NCBI GenBank assembly: GCA_945910005.1
Contig: OX246749.1
Coordinates: 17,184,136-17,248,135 of the forward strand
DNA from: Isoperla grammatica
Taxonomy: Eukaryota; Arthropoda; Insecta; Plecoptera; Perlodidae
Reading direction: 5' to 3'
DNA length: 64,000 bases
In this document: positions 34,375 to 46,620 of the stretch, piece after piece
How the letters are laid out: the number at the start of each line of letters is the position of its first letter
Position numbering within the stretch: position 1 is the first letter of the stretch
Position numbers and translations under genes: made by a program
The notes under the pieces: model-generated
Database searches by the model: none
The model's input: the letters and a program-made list of their open reading frames with translations, nothing else
What the model was told of the DNA's origin: nothing

Positions 34375-37300
34375 ATGAGGTATTTCTTTGTGTTGTCGTT
34401 AACGGTTTTCTCGTGGGCGACAATGGCTCGGTCACAAGAAGTGGTGGGTGGGCAGGGTTCACAATTACAAACTTCGTCGAGGATTCAGCTTTCCCTCAAA
34501 AGTCTTCGTAACGAGAATGGAAACTGGATAACTAAGGTAACGATTACAAATTATATTCCGAAAAAGGGTAATTATTAGATTCAATTGTTTATATTTTAAT
34601 ATTTTGTTCACGCCACTTATCAGCTTTATGTTACTTCTTGTTGATCATCAACGGACGCTATAGATGCAAACGCAATCCCAACTACATGAATTTGAATTAA
34701 ATTTCGTTAGCAAATATATAAAATAAAATGTTGGTAGAAGAATATGTACAGTATTATATTTTAAACACCAATCACACTAAAATTGTATGAAGATCCGCGG
34801 TTTTTGAATGAATACCAATACAAATAAAATCATGATATTATACTGATGTATGATAAAAAGATCATTTGTGTTTTGCAGACAGAACAGAAAGATGCACTAA
34901 GTTAATACTTATTATTCCAGGTGGACTTGGAGCGTGGAGGGGGGCGTGGCAAGATGGAGGCAATGAGGACTGAGCCGTGGTCGGTGGACGTAGACGCCAA
35001 CACCACAACAGGCGAGGGGGTAGAGTCCACTCTACACGTCTCTCTCACTCTAACAGGTGTCTTATGGTTCCCAGGTGGACTTGGAGCGTGGAGGGGGGCG
35101 TGGCAAGATGGAGGCAATGAGGACTGAGCCATGGTCGGTGGACGTAGACGCCAACACCACAACAGGCGAGGGAGTAGAGTCCACTCTACACGTCTCTCTC
35201 ACTCTAACAGGTGTCTTATGGTTCCCAGGTGGACTTGGAGCGTGGAGGGGGAAGGGCAAGATGGAGGCAATGAGGACTGAGCCGTGGTCGGTGGACGTAG
35301 ACGCCAACACCAGAACCTGCGAGGGAGTAGAGTCCACTCTACACGTCTCTCTCACTCTTACAGGTGTCTTATGGTTCCCAGGTGGACTTGGAGCGTGGAG
35401 GGGGGCGTGGCAAGATGGAGGCAATGAGGACTGAGCCATGGTCGGTGGACGTAGACGCCAACACCACAACAGGCGAGGGAGTAGAGTCCACTCTACACGT
35501 CTCTCTCACTCTAACAGGTGTCTTATGGTTCCCAGGTGGACTTGGAGCGTGGAGGGGGGCGTGGCAAGATGGAGGCAATGAGGACTGAGCCATGGTCGGT
35601 GGACGTAGACGCCAACACCACAACAGGCGAGGGAGTAGAGTCCACTCTACACGTCTCTCTCACTCTAACAGGTGTCTTATGGTTCCCAGGTGGACTTGGA
35701 GCGTGGAGGGGGAAGGGCAAGATGGAGGCAATGAGGACTGAGCCGTGGTCGGTGGACGTAGACGCCAACACCAGAACCTGCGAGGGAGTAGAGTCCACTC
35801 TACACGTCTCTCTCACTCTTACAGGTGTCTTATGGTTCCCAGGTGGACTTGGAGCGTGGAGGGGGGCGTGGCAAGATGGAGGCAATGAGGACTGAGCCAT
35901 GGTCGGTGGACGTAGACGCCAACACCACAACAGGCGAGGGAGTAGAGTCCACTCTACACGTCTCTCTCACTCTAACAGGTGTCTTATGGTTCCCAGGTGG
36001 ACTTGGAGCGTGGAGGGGGGCGTGGCAAGATGGAGGCAATGAGGACTGAGCCGTGGTCGGTGGACGTAGACGCCAACACCACAACAGGCGAGGGAGTAGA
36101 GTCCACTCTACACGTCTCTCTCACTCTAACAGGTGTCTTATGGTTCCCAGGTGCACTTGGAGCGTGGAGGGGGGCGTGGCAAGATGGAGGCAATGAGGAC
36201 TGAGCCGTGGTCGGTGGACGTAGACGCCAACACCACAACAGGCGAGGGAGTAGAGTCCACTCTACACGTCTCTCTCACTCTAACAGGTGTCTTATGGTTC
36301 CCAGGTGCACTTGGAGCGTGGAGGGGGAAGGGCAAGATGGAGGCAATGAGGACTGAGCCGTGGTCGGTGGACGTAGACGCCAACACCACAACAGGCGAGG
36401 GAGTAGAGTCCACTCTACACGTCTCTCTCACTCTAACAGGTGTCTTATGGTTCCCAGGTGCACTTGGAGCGTGGAGGGGGGCGTGGCAAGATGGAGGCAA
36501 CGAGGACTGAGCCATGGTCGGTGGACGTAGACGCCAACACCACAACCTGCGAGGGGTAGAGTCCACTCTACACGTCTCTCTCACTCTAACAGGTGTCTTA
36601 TGGTTCCCAGGTGGACTTGGAGCGTGGAGGGGGGCGTGGTAAGATGGAGGCAATGAGGACTGAGCCGTGGTCGGTGGACGTAGACGTCAACACCACAACA
36701 GGCGAGGGAGTAGAGTCCACTCTACACGTCTCTCTCACTCTAACAGGTGTCTTATGGTTCCCAGGTGGACTTGGAGCGTGGAGGGGGGCGTGGCAAGATG
36801 GAGGCAATGAGGACTGAGCCGTGGTCGGTGGACGTAGACGCCAACACCAGAACCTGCGAGGGGGTAGAGTCCACTCTACACGTCTCTCTCACTCTAACAG
36901 GTGTATTATGGTTCCCAGGTGGACTTGGAGCGTGGAGGGGGGCGTGGCAAGATGGAGGCAATGAGGACTGAGCCGTGGTCGGTGGACGTAGACGCCAACA
37001 CCAGAACCTGCGAGGGAGTAGAGTCCACTCTACACGTCTCTCTCACTCTAACAGGTGTCTTATGGTTCCCAGGTGCACTTGGAGCGTGGAGGGGGGCGTG
37101 GCAAGATGGAGGCAATGAGGACTGAGCCGTGGTCGGTGGACGTAGACGCCAACACCAGAACCTGCGAGGGAGTAGAGTCCACTCTACACGTCTCTCTCAC
37201 TCTAACAGGTGTCTTATGGTTCCCAGGTGGACTTGGAGCGTGGAGGGGGGCGTGGCAAGATGGAGGCAATGAGGACTGAGCCGTGGTCGGTGGACGTAGA

Positions 37301-40300
37301 CGCCAACACCACAACAGGCGAGGGAGTAGAGTCCACTCTACACGTCTCTCTCACTCTTACAGGTGTCTTATGGTTCCCAGGTGGACTTGGAGCGTGGAGG
37401 GGGGCGTGGCAAGATGGAGGCAATGAGGACTGAGCCATGGTCGGTGGACGTAGACGCCAACACCACAACAGGCGAGGGAGTAGAGTCCACTCTACACGTC
37501 TCTCTCACTCTAACAGGTGTCTTATGGTTCCCAGGTGGACTTGGAGCGTGGAGGGGGGCGTGGCAAGATGGAGGCAATGAGGACTGAGCCGTGGTCGGTG
37601 GACGTAGACGCCAACACCAGAACCTGCGAGGGGGTAGAGTCCACTCTACACGTCTCTCTCACTCTAACAGGTGTCTTATGGTTCCCAGGTGCACTTGGAG
37701 CGTGGAGGGGGGCGTGGCAAGATGGAGGCAATGAGGACTGAGCCGTGGTCGGTGGACGTAGACGTCAACACCACAACAGGCGAGGGAGTAGAGTCCACTC
37801 TACACGTCTCTCTCACTCTAACAGGTGTCTTATGGTTCCCAGGTGGACTTGGAGCGTGGAGGGGGGCGTGGCAAGATGGAGGCAATGAGGACTGAGCCGT
37901 GGTCGGTGGACGTAGACGCCAACACCACAACAGGCGAGGGAGTAGAGTCCACTCTACACGTCTCTCTCACTCTAACAGGTGTCTTATGGTTCCCAGGTGC
38001 ACTTGGAGCGTGGAGGGGGGCGTGGCAAGATGGAGGCAATGAGGACTGAGCCGTGGTCGGTGGACGTAGACGTCAACACCACAACAGGCGAGGGAGTAGA
38101 GTCCACTCTACACGTCTCTCTCACTCTAACAGGTGTCTTATGGTTCCCAGGTGGACTTGGAGCGTGGAGGGGGGCGTGGCAAGATGGAGGCAATGAGGAC
38201 TGAGCCATGGTCGGTGGACGTAGACGCCAACACCAGAAGCTGCGAGGGAGTAGAGTCCACTCTACACGTCTCTCTCACTCTAACAGGTGTCTTATGGTTC
38301 CCAGGTGGACTTGGAGCGTGGAGGGGGGCGTGGCAAGATGGAGGCAATGAGGACTGAGCCGTGGTCGGTGGACGTAGACGCCAACACCACAACAGGCGAG
38401 GGAGTAGAGTCCACTCTACACGTCTCTCTCACTCTAACAGGTGTCTTATGGTTCCCAGGTGGACTTGGAGCGTGGAGGGGGGCGTGGCAAGATGGAGGCA
38501 ATGAGGACTGAGCCGTGGTCGGTGGACGTAGACGTCAACACCACAACAGGCGAGGGAGTAGAGTCCACACTACACGTCTCTCTCACTCTAACAGGTGTCT
38601 TATGGTTCCCAGGTGCACTTGGAGCGTGGAGGGGGGCGTGGCAAGATGGAGGCAATGAGGACTGAGCCGTGGTCTGAGCCGTGGTCGGTGGACGTAGACG
38701 CCAACACCAGAACAGGCGAGGGGTAGAGTCCACTCTACACGTCTCTCTCACTCTAACAGGTGTCTTATGGTTCCCAGGTGGACTTGGAGCGTGGAGGGGG
38801 GCGTGGCAAGATGGAGGCAATGAGGACTGAGCCGTGGTCTGAGCCGTGGTCGGTGGACGTAGACGCCAACACCACAACAGGCGAGGGGGTAGAGTCCACT
38901 CTACACGTCTCTCTCACTCTAACAGGTGTCTTATGGTTCCCAGGTGGACTTGGAGCGTGGAGGGGGGCGTGGCAAGATGGAGGCAATGAGGACTGAGCCG
39001 TGGTCGGTGGACGTAGACGCCAACACCACAACAGGCGAGGGAGTAGAGTCCACTCTACACGTCTCTCTCACTCTAACAGGTGTCTTATGGTTCCCAGGTG
39101 GACTTGGAGCGTGGAGGGGGGCGTGGCAAGATGGAGGCAATGAGGACTGAGCCGTGGTCGGTGGACGTAGACGCCAACACCACAACAGGCGAGGGGTAGA
39201 GTCCACTCTACACGTCTCTCTCACTCTAACAGGTGTCTTATGGTTCCCAGGTGGACTTGGAGCGTGGAGGGGGGCGTGGCAAGATGGAGGCAATGAGGAC
39301 TGAGCCGTGGTCGGTGGACGTAGACGCCAACACCAGAACCTGCGAGGGAGTAGAGTCCACTCTACACGTCTCTCTCACTCTAACAGGTGTCTTATGGTTC
39401 CCAGGTGGACTTGGAGCGTGGAGGGGGGCGTGGCAAGATGGAGGCAATGAGGACTGAGCCGTGGTCGGTGGACGTAGACGCCAACACCACAACAGGCGAG
39501 GGGGTAGAGTCCACTCTACACGTCTCTCTCACTCTAACAGGTGTCTTATGGTTCCCAGGTGGACTTGGAGCGTGGAGGGGGGCGTGGCAAGATGGAGGCA
39601 ATGAGGACTGAGCCATGGTCGGTGGACGTAGACGCCAACACCACAACAGGCGAGGGAGTAGAGTCCACTCTACACGTCTCTCTCACTCTAACAGGTGTCT
39701 TATGGTTCCCAGGTGCACTTGGAGCGTGGAGGGGGGCGTGGCAAGATGGAGGCAATGAGGACTGAGCCATGGTCGGTGGACGTAGACGCCAACACCAGAA
39801 CAGGCGAGGGAGTAGAGTCCACTCTACACGTCTCTCTCACTCTAACAGGTGTCTTATGGTTCCCAGGTGGACTTGGAGCGTGGAGGGGGGCGTGGCAAGA
39901 TGGAGGCAATGAGGACTGAGCCGTGGTCGGTGGACGTAGACGCCAACACCAGAACAGGCGAGGGGGTAGAGTCCACTCTACACGTCTCTCTCACTCTAAC
40001 AGGTGTCTTATGGTTCCCAGGTGGACTTGGAGCGTGGAGGGGGGCGTGGCAAGATGGAGGCAATGAGGACTGAGCCGTGGTCGGTGGACGTAGACGCCAA
40101 CACCACAACAGGCGAGGGAGTAGAGTCCACTCTACACGTCTCTCTCACTCTAACAGGTGTCTTATGGTTCCCAGGTGGACTTGGAGCGTGGAGGGGGGCG
40201 TGGCAAGATGGAGGCAATGAGGACTGAGCCGTGGTCGGTGGACGTAGACGCCACACTAGAACAGGCGAGGGAGTAGAGTCCACTCTACACGTCTCTCTCA

Positions 40301-43300
40301 CTCTAACAGGTGTCTTATGGTTCCCAGGTGGACTTGGAGCGTGGAGGGGGGCGTGGCAAGATGGAGGCAATGAGGACTGAGCCGTGGTCGGTGGACGTAG
40401 ACGCCAACACCACAACAGGCGAGGGGGTAGAGTCCACTCTACACGTCTCTCTCACTCTAACAGGTGTCTTATGGTTCCCAGGTGGACTTGGAGCGTGGAG
40501 GGGGGCGTGGCAAGATGGAGGCAATGAGGACTGAGCCGTGGTCGGTGGACGTAGACGCCAACACCACAACAGGCGAGGGAGTAGAGTCCACTCTACACGT
40601 CTCTCTCACTCTAACAGGTGTCTTATATTTCCCAGGTGGACTTGGAGCGTGGAGGGGGGCGTGGCAAGATGGAGGCAATGAGGACTGAGCCGTGGTCGGT
40701 GGACGTAGACGCCAACACCAGAACCTGCGAGGGAGTAGAGTCCACTCTACACGTCTCTCTCACTCTAACAGGTGTCTTATGGTTCCCAGGTGCACTTGGA
40801 GCGTGGAGGGGGGCGTGGCAAGATGGAGGCAATGAGGACTGAGCCGTGGTCGGTGGACGTAGACGCCAACACCACAACAGGCGAGGGAGTAGAGTCCACT
40901 CTACACGTCTCTCTCACTCTAACAGGTGTCTTATGGTTCCCAGGTGGACTTGGAGCGTGGAGGGGGGCGTGGCAAGATGGAGGCAATGAGGACTGAGCCG
41001 TGGTCGGTGGACGTAGACGTCAACACCACAACAGGCGAGGGAGTAGAGTCCACTCTACACGTCTCTCTCACTCTAACAGGTGTCTTATGGTTCCCAGGTG
41101 GACTTGGAGCGTGGAGGGGGGCGTGGCAAGATGGAGGCAATGAGGACTGAGCCGTGGTCGGTGGACGTAGACGCCAACACCAGAACCTGCGAGGGAGTAG
41201 AGTCCACTCTACACGTCTCTCTCACTCTAACAGGTGTCTTATGGTTCCCAGGTGGACTTGGAGCGTGGAGGGGGGCGTGGCAAGATGGAGGCAATGAGGA
41301 CTGAGCCATGGTCGGTGGACGTAGACGCCAACACCAGAACCTGCGAGGGAGTAGAGTCCACTCTACACGTCTCTCTCACTCTAACAGGTGTCTTATGGTT
41401 CCCAGGTGGACTTGGAGCGTGGAGGGGGGCGTGGCAAGATGGAGGCAATGAGGACTGAGCCGTGGTCGGTGGACGTAGACGCCAACACCAGAACCTGCGA
41501 GGGAGTAGAGTCCACTCTACACGTCTCTCTCACTCTAACAGGTGTCTTATGGTTCCCAGGTGGACTTGGAGCGTGGAGGGGGGCGTGGCAAGATGGAGGC
41601 AATGAGGACTGAGCCGTGGTCGGTGGACGTAGACGCCAACACCAGAACCTGCGAGGGAGTAGAGTCCACTCTACACGTCTCTCTCACTCTAACAGGTGTC
41701 TTATGGTTCCCAGGTGCACTTGGAGCGTGGAGGGGGGCGTGGCAAGATGGAGGCAATGAGGACTGAGCCATGGTCGGTGGACGTAGACGCCAACACCACA
41801 ACAGGCGAGGGAGTAGAGTCCACTCTACACGTCTCTCTCACTCTAACAGGTGTCTTATGGTTCCCAGGTGGACTTGGAGCGTGGAGGGGGGCGTGGCAAG
41901 ATGGAGGCAATGAGGACTGAGCCGTGGTCGGTGGACGTAGACGTCAACACCACAACAGGCGAGGGAGTAGAGTCCACTCTACACGTCTCTCTCACTCTAA
42001 CAGGTGTCTTATGGTTTCCAGGTGGACTTGGAGCGTGGAGGGGGGCGTGGCAAGATGGAGGCAATGAGGACTGAGCCATGGTCGGTGGACGTAGACGCCA
42101 ACACCACAACAGGCGAGGGAGTAGAGTCCACTCTACACGTCTCTCTCACTCTAACAGGTGTCTTATGGTTCCCAGGTGCACTTGGAGCGTGGAGGGGGGC
42201 GTGGCAAGATGGAGGCAATGAGGACTGAGCCATGGTCGGTGGACGTAGACGCCAACACCACAACAGGCGAGGGAGTAGAGTCCACTCTACACGTCTCTCT
42301 CACTCTAACAGGTGTCTTATGGTTCCCAGGTGCACTTGGAGCGTGGAGGGGGGCGTGGCAAGATGGAGGCAATGAGGACTGAGCCGTGGTCGGTGGACGT
42401 AGACGCCAACACCACAACAGGCGAGGGGGTAGAGTCCACTCTACACGTCTCTCTCACTCTAACAGGTGTCTTATGGTTCCCAGGTGGACTTGGAGCGTGG
42501 AGGGGGGCGTGGCAAGATGGAGGCAATGAGGACTGAGCCGTGGTCGGTGGACGTAGACGCCAACACCACAACAGGCGAGGGAGTAGAGTCCACTCTACAC
42601 GTCTCTCTCACTCTTACAGGTGTCTTATGGTTCCCAGGTGGACTTGGAGCGTGGCAAGATGGAGGCAATGAGGACTGAGCCGTGGTCGGTGGACGTAGAC
42701 GCCAACACCAGAACCTGCGAGGGAGTAGAGTCCACTCTACACGTCTCTCTCACTCTAACAGGTGTCTTATGGTTCCCAGGTGGACTTGGAGCGTGGAGGG
42801 GGGCGTGGCAAGATGGAGGCAATGAGGACTGAGCCGTGGTCGGTGGACGTAGACGCCAACACCACAACAGGCGAGGGAGTAGAGTCCACTCTACACGTCT
42901 CTCTCACTCTTACAGGTGTCTTATGGTTCCCAGGTGCACTTGGAGCGTGGAGGGGGGCGTGGCAAGATGGAGGCAATGAGGACTGAGCCATGGTCGGTGG
43001 ACGTAGACGCCATCACCAGAACCTGCGAGGGGGTAGAGTCCACTCTACACGTCTCTCTCACTCTAACAGGTGTCTTATGGTTCCCAGGTGGACTTGGAGC
43101 GTGGAGGGGGGCGTGGCAAGATGGAGGCAATGAGGACTGAGCCGTGGTCGGTGGACGTAGACGCCAACACCAGAACCTGCGAGGGGGTAGAGTCCACTCT
43201 ACACGTCTCTCTCACTCTAACAGGTGTCTTATGGTTCCCAGGTGCACTTGGAGCGTGGAGGGGGGCGTGGCAAGATGGAGGCAATGAGGACTGAGCCGTG

Positions 43301-46300
43301 GTCGGTGGACGTAGACGCCAACACCACAACAGGCGAGGGAGTAGAGTCCACTCTACACGTCTCTCTCACTCTAACAGGTGTCTTATGGTTCCCAGGTGGA
43401 CTTGGAGCGTGGAGGGGGGCGTGGCAAGATGGAGGCAATGAGGACTGAGCCGTGGTCGGTGGACGTAGACGCCAACACCAGAACCTGCGAGGGGGTAGAG
43501 TCCACTCTACACGTCTCTCTCACTCTAACAGGTGTCTTATGGTTCCCAGGTGCACTTGGAGCGTGGAGGGGGGCGTGGCAAGATGGAGGCAATGAGGACT
43601 GAGCCGTGGTCGGTGGACGTAGACGCCAACACCAGAACCTGCGAGGGAGTAGAGTCCACTCTACACGTCTCTCTCACTCTAACAGGTGTCTTATGGTTCC
43701 CAGGTGGACTTGGAGCGTGGAGGGGGGCGTGGCAAGATGGAGGCAATGAGGACTGAGCCATGGTCGGTGGACGTAAACGTCAACACCAGAACCTGCGAGG
43801 GAGTAGAGTCCACTCTACACGTCTCTCTCACTCTAACAGGTGTCTTATGGTTCCCAGGTGGACTTGGAGCGTGGAGGGGGGCGTGGCAAGATGGAGGCAA
43901 TGAGGACTGAGCCATGGTCGGTGGACGTAGACGCCATCACCAGAACCTGCGAGGGAGTAGAGTCCACTCTACACGTCTCTCTCACTCTAACAGGTGTCTT
44001 ATGGTTCCCAGGTGGACTTGGAGCGTGGAGGGGGGCGTGGCAAGATGGAGGCAATGAGGACTGAGCCATGGTCGGTGGACGTAGACGCCATCACCAGAAC
44101 CTGCGAGGGAGTAGAGTCCACACTACACGTCTCTCTCACTCTTACAGGTTAGATAATTGGTTAGGTTAGATAATTGGGCCGTTTGTACTGGATGGATTTT
44201 TGACGATGAAAATGTGAAACTATCCCCATGATTAACAATTTACATCTATATTAAATTCCTGATTCGTAATGCACTCATCAAGTGGTTTCATTGGAGTGGT
44301 CGCATTTGACATTTGCGACAAAACAATTTCATTGTGTACAAAAAGGCAGGCGTTGATATTTCCGAAGATAACTGCCAAAAGAGTCTTAAATTTTTTTTAA
44401 ATAATAAAAGAATCATGGACTTTATTCGTGTTGATTCAAAGTCAAAGTACCATGAATATCTTTGAAGTAAATTATCTCTTTTGTAATTGGTGGAGGTGCC
44501 GAGTCAGAGGATTCAGTGATGTTGCTAAGTAAAAGTTTGACTTCTATAACTTTTACTATTGTTAATTTAACTTGCTTACACACTTACACAATTATATGTA
44601 CTCTTAGGGCTTATAAAGAAAGAATGATACTAAGTTATTATGCTAGCATATCTTTCCAAAGCAACCCACACTGGGTTGACGCAGATATTTTAACGCATCA
44701 AGTTATCAACGCACAGTACGCCGATCATATGACGTGTTGAAAGTTAAATACTTTCTAAGATATCTGCAAGAACACAGTGGGTTGCATTGAAAAAAGCAAG
44801 CATGGGAACTTATTGATATGGTGGACCCAAGATTACTTTACACCTGCTTTCGTTACATCCAGGGCAGTCGTAGCCAACCGGCGAACCACCTGAGACACAC
44901 CAGCGCTAATACCGACCGCTGATTGGCTACGAACCAGTCGCCTGTGACGAAAGCATGTGTAAGGTACTCTTGGGACAACTATAGCTTATTAATAGTTTGT
45001 GATAGCCTGTCGAAGAGTGCCGATCAGCATTAGAAATATTGCATTTTAACTATTACTTTGACAAGAAACAGTTTAAATAGTCCAATGTTTTCTTATTAAA
45101 AATTCACCTGTTCATTTTAATATTATCTTGATTGATATCGTTTTAGCCCCTCTGCCCAAAGTCGGTCCTGACTACGAACTCTTCCCGGGTATCGGGTTGT
45201 ACAAGTTCCACACTGTACCCAAGACCTGGGCTGCCGCGCGACAACTGTGCGCAGAAGAAGGTGCGCATCTCGTCATAGTCAACTCAGAGAAAGAGGATGA
45301 TGTCATGAATAAGTTAAACGCTCGACACAAGACCATCGTCGGGGCAACGGACAATGATTGGATGTGGGTCGGGGTCGAGAGACAAGCCGACAAATATGTC
45401 ACCATCTTCGGTAAAATTGCATTATTAACTAACATCTTATAGGTAGCTATATCATCTTATTACTAACATTAGGATATTATCTAATAACACACACCAGGAC
45501 TCATTACCCTGAAGATGATAATATAAGTAAAAAATTGTTCGGACAAACACGGTTAAAAACATTCACGCACTACTGACCGCGTTATATTTCGGCAACATCC
45601 GTCGCCATCCTCAGTTGCCTCGCGTCTGAGGATGGCGACGGATGTTGCCGAAATATAACGCGGTGAGTAGTGCGTGAATGTTTTAACCGTGTTTGTCCGA
45701 ATTTTTTTTTACTTATATTAGGAAATTATCTGATTGGAGTCTAAAGTGTGCACTCTGTTAGGGTACACCTGGCCACAACGGGTACCCCTAGGGGTAGGGA
45801 ACGATTAATGATTACGGCCTTCAAAGTTTAGGTGGTAAATTATAAGTTGTAATCACTCTTAGGTGGGTCGTTGGTCCAGTGGTTAGTATCCTTGCTTCCA
45901 ATGCAGAAGGTCTCGGGTTCAAATCCCGGTTCAAACAGAAGTTGTTTAACTTCTATTGAGGATTCAGTTCCATAACGTCTTGTCTTAGGAATAAGTAAAC
46001 GGTGACTTTGGAGCCGTCCTAGCAACGAAGCACTCAATAAATTCAAAGTTATTCTGAATCAGCCTTGTTGATTCTAACATTTGTCCGCATGTGTTCGCAC
46101 TGTCCAATCACTGATTCATATGTTTCGTATTTGTAAAATCGATCTTTGATTGTTTATCGCTCACTCGTCGATGGTGTTCGGAGCCTACAGGGTTGGTTTA
46201 GTCGCTTTAAATTAAAGTCCTCCACTGAAAATCAGTTTCGTTACTGAGTGGGTAGACTCTAAATGTGAATATTTTTATTCATTATATTTATTTACCTTAA

Positions 46301-46620
46301 ATTACCGACATAGGTTGTTTAGTGGTGAATACGCAAGACTCTAATCGACTTTCCTTCTTTAACATAACCTTGTCATACTAAGTAGTAAGCAGTATATTTT
46401 AAGCGAACACCATACTAAAAAATATCTGATACTGAAACTCTTGTAATCTCTCGTCCCTCTAGGCGAGAGTTTGGATTCGACCGGCTTCACACGGTGGTAT
46501 CCAGGCCAACCCAACAAGAACCCGAATGACAACTGTATTCTAATAAACCGAGTGTCTGGAGGGCTTGGTGACATCATCTGCCAGTGGGTTGTCGCCTTCG
46601 TGTGCGAGAAGGAGCTGTGA
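34375..46620 (+). CDS. Lectin B: LPSBP-like C-type lectin, four exon types, exon 2 hugely amplified
   Basis: Exon 1 (34375-34536, phase-0 donor AAG/GTAACG) encodes signal peptide MRYFFVLSLTVFSWATMARS and a domain with IQLSLKSLRNENGNWITK. Exon 2 (first copy 34921-35056, 136 nt, exits in phase 1) encodes VDLERG, EPWSVDVDANT and ESTLHVSLTLT. Exon 3 (45147-45410) encodes PDYELFPGIGLYKFH, TWAAARQLCAEEGAHLVIV and WMWVGVERQ, ending TIFG. Exon 4 (46463-46620) encodes STGFTRWYPGQPN, DNCILI, and DIICQWVVAFVCEKEL, then TGA. With one exon 2 the product is about 240 aa, normal for this secreted hemolymph lectin family. A QPN ligand motif is present; GD replaces the usual WND. Between first and last exon 2 lie 58 further copies. 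Intron 3 holds a SINE and a palindromic MITE. Whether the gene is expressed is unknown. Confidence 0.8.
34921..44147 (+). repeat. Exon-derived 154-bp array: about 60 copies of lectin B exon 2
   Basis: Each unit is the 136-nt exon plus an 18-nt spacer GTGTCTTATGGTTCCCAG that begins GT and ends AG. I count 60 exon copies and 59 spacers. The first copy has a natural acceptor (TTATTATTCCAG) and the last a different donor (ACAG/GTTAGATAA), so the array lies between the two original introns. Variation is limited: GTGGAC/GTGCAC at codon 2, GCCAAC/GTCAAC/GCCATC, and ACAACAGGC/AGAACCTGC (Gly or Cys). A few copies are 153 bp (GGGGGAAGGGCAAG, or GCGAGGGGTAGAG), two carry a 12-bp insertion (near 38670 and 38840), and one has a 12-bp deletion (42650). 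The spacers I read, including substituted ones, keep GT and AG. Confidence 0.95.
44148..44660. other. Lectin B intron 2, no further feature
   Basis: AT-rich intronic sequence between the last exon-2 copy and a cluster of inverted-repeat elements. No additional exon recognised. Confidence 0.4.
44661..44785. mobile_element. Short inverted-repeat element (MITE) in lectin B intron 2
   Basis: The left end GCAACCCACACTG...GCAGATAT pairs with the reverse complement of the right end (GCAACCCACTGTG...GCAGATAT). About 125 bp, no coding content. Confidence 0.55.
44826..44974. mobile_element. 149-bp palindromic MITE in lectin B intron 2
   Basis: The left arm CCCAAGATTACTTTACACCT, then GCTTTCGTTACA and GTAGCCAACC, pairs with the right arm, whose reverse complement reads CCCAAGAGTACCTTACACAT, GCTTTCGTCACA, GTAGCCAATC. 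Arms are about 55 bp around a short centre. Confidence 0.65.
45519..45720. mobile_element. Near-perfect 95-bp-arm palindrome (MITE) in lectin B intron 3
   Basis: Arms 45519-45614 and 45626-45720 are reverse complements with about one mismatch (CTACTGACC/CTACTCACC) and a few small indels in A/T runs, separated by an 11-nt loop. Arm landmarks are TAATATAAGTAAA, TCGGACAAACACGG and ACATCCGTCGCCATCCTCAG. RNA from this intron would form a long hairpin. Confidence 0.85.
45860..46300 (+). mobile_element. tRNA-Gly-derived SINE, copy A
   Basis: The head has an A-box GGTCCAGTGGTTAGTAT, an anticodon-loop-like GCTTCCAATGC and a B-box GGGTTCAAATCCC, resembling tRNA-Gly(TCC). A roughly 350-bp body shared with copy B ends with ACTGAAAATCAGTTTCGTTA, CTGAGTGGGTAGACTC and a T/A-rich tail. 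Lies in lectin B intron 3. Not called a tRNA gene because the body continues as a SINE and stems are imperfect. Confidence 0.8.

Noticed and set aside
35057..44069. Dozens of 74-codon + frames (MSYGSQV... type) and 69-135 codon minus-strand frames across the 154-bp array
   Set aside because: They are out-of-frame or antisense readings of the exon-2 copies. The genuine frame is fixed by the phase-0 donor of exon 1 and the phase-1 acceptor of exon 3.
45860..45935. Possible tRNA-Gly gene
   Set aside because: The A- and B-boxes are good, but stems are imperfect and a ~350-bp shared body follows here and at 58701, so it is a SINE head.
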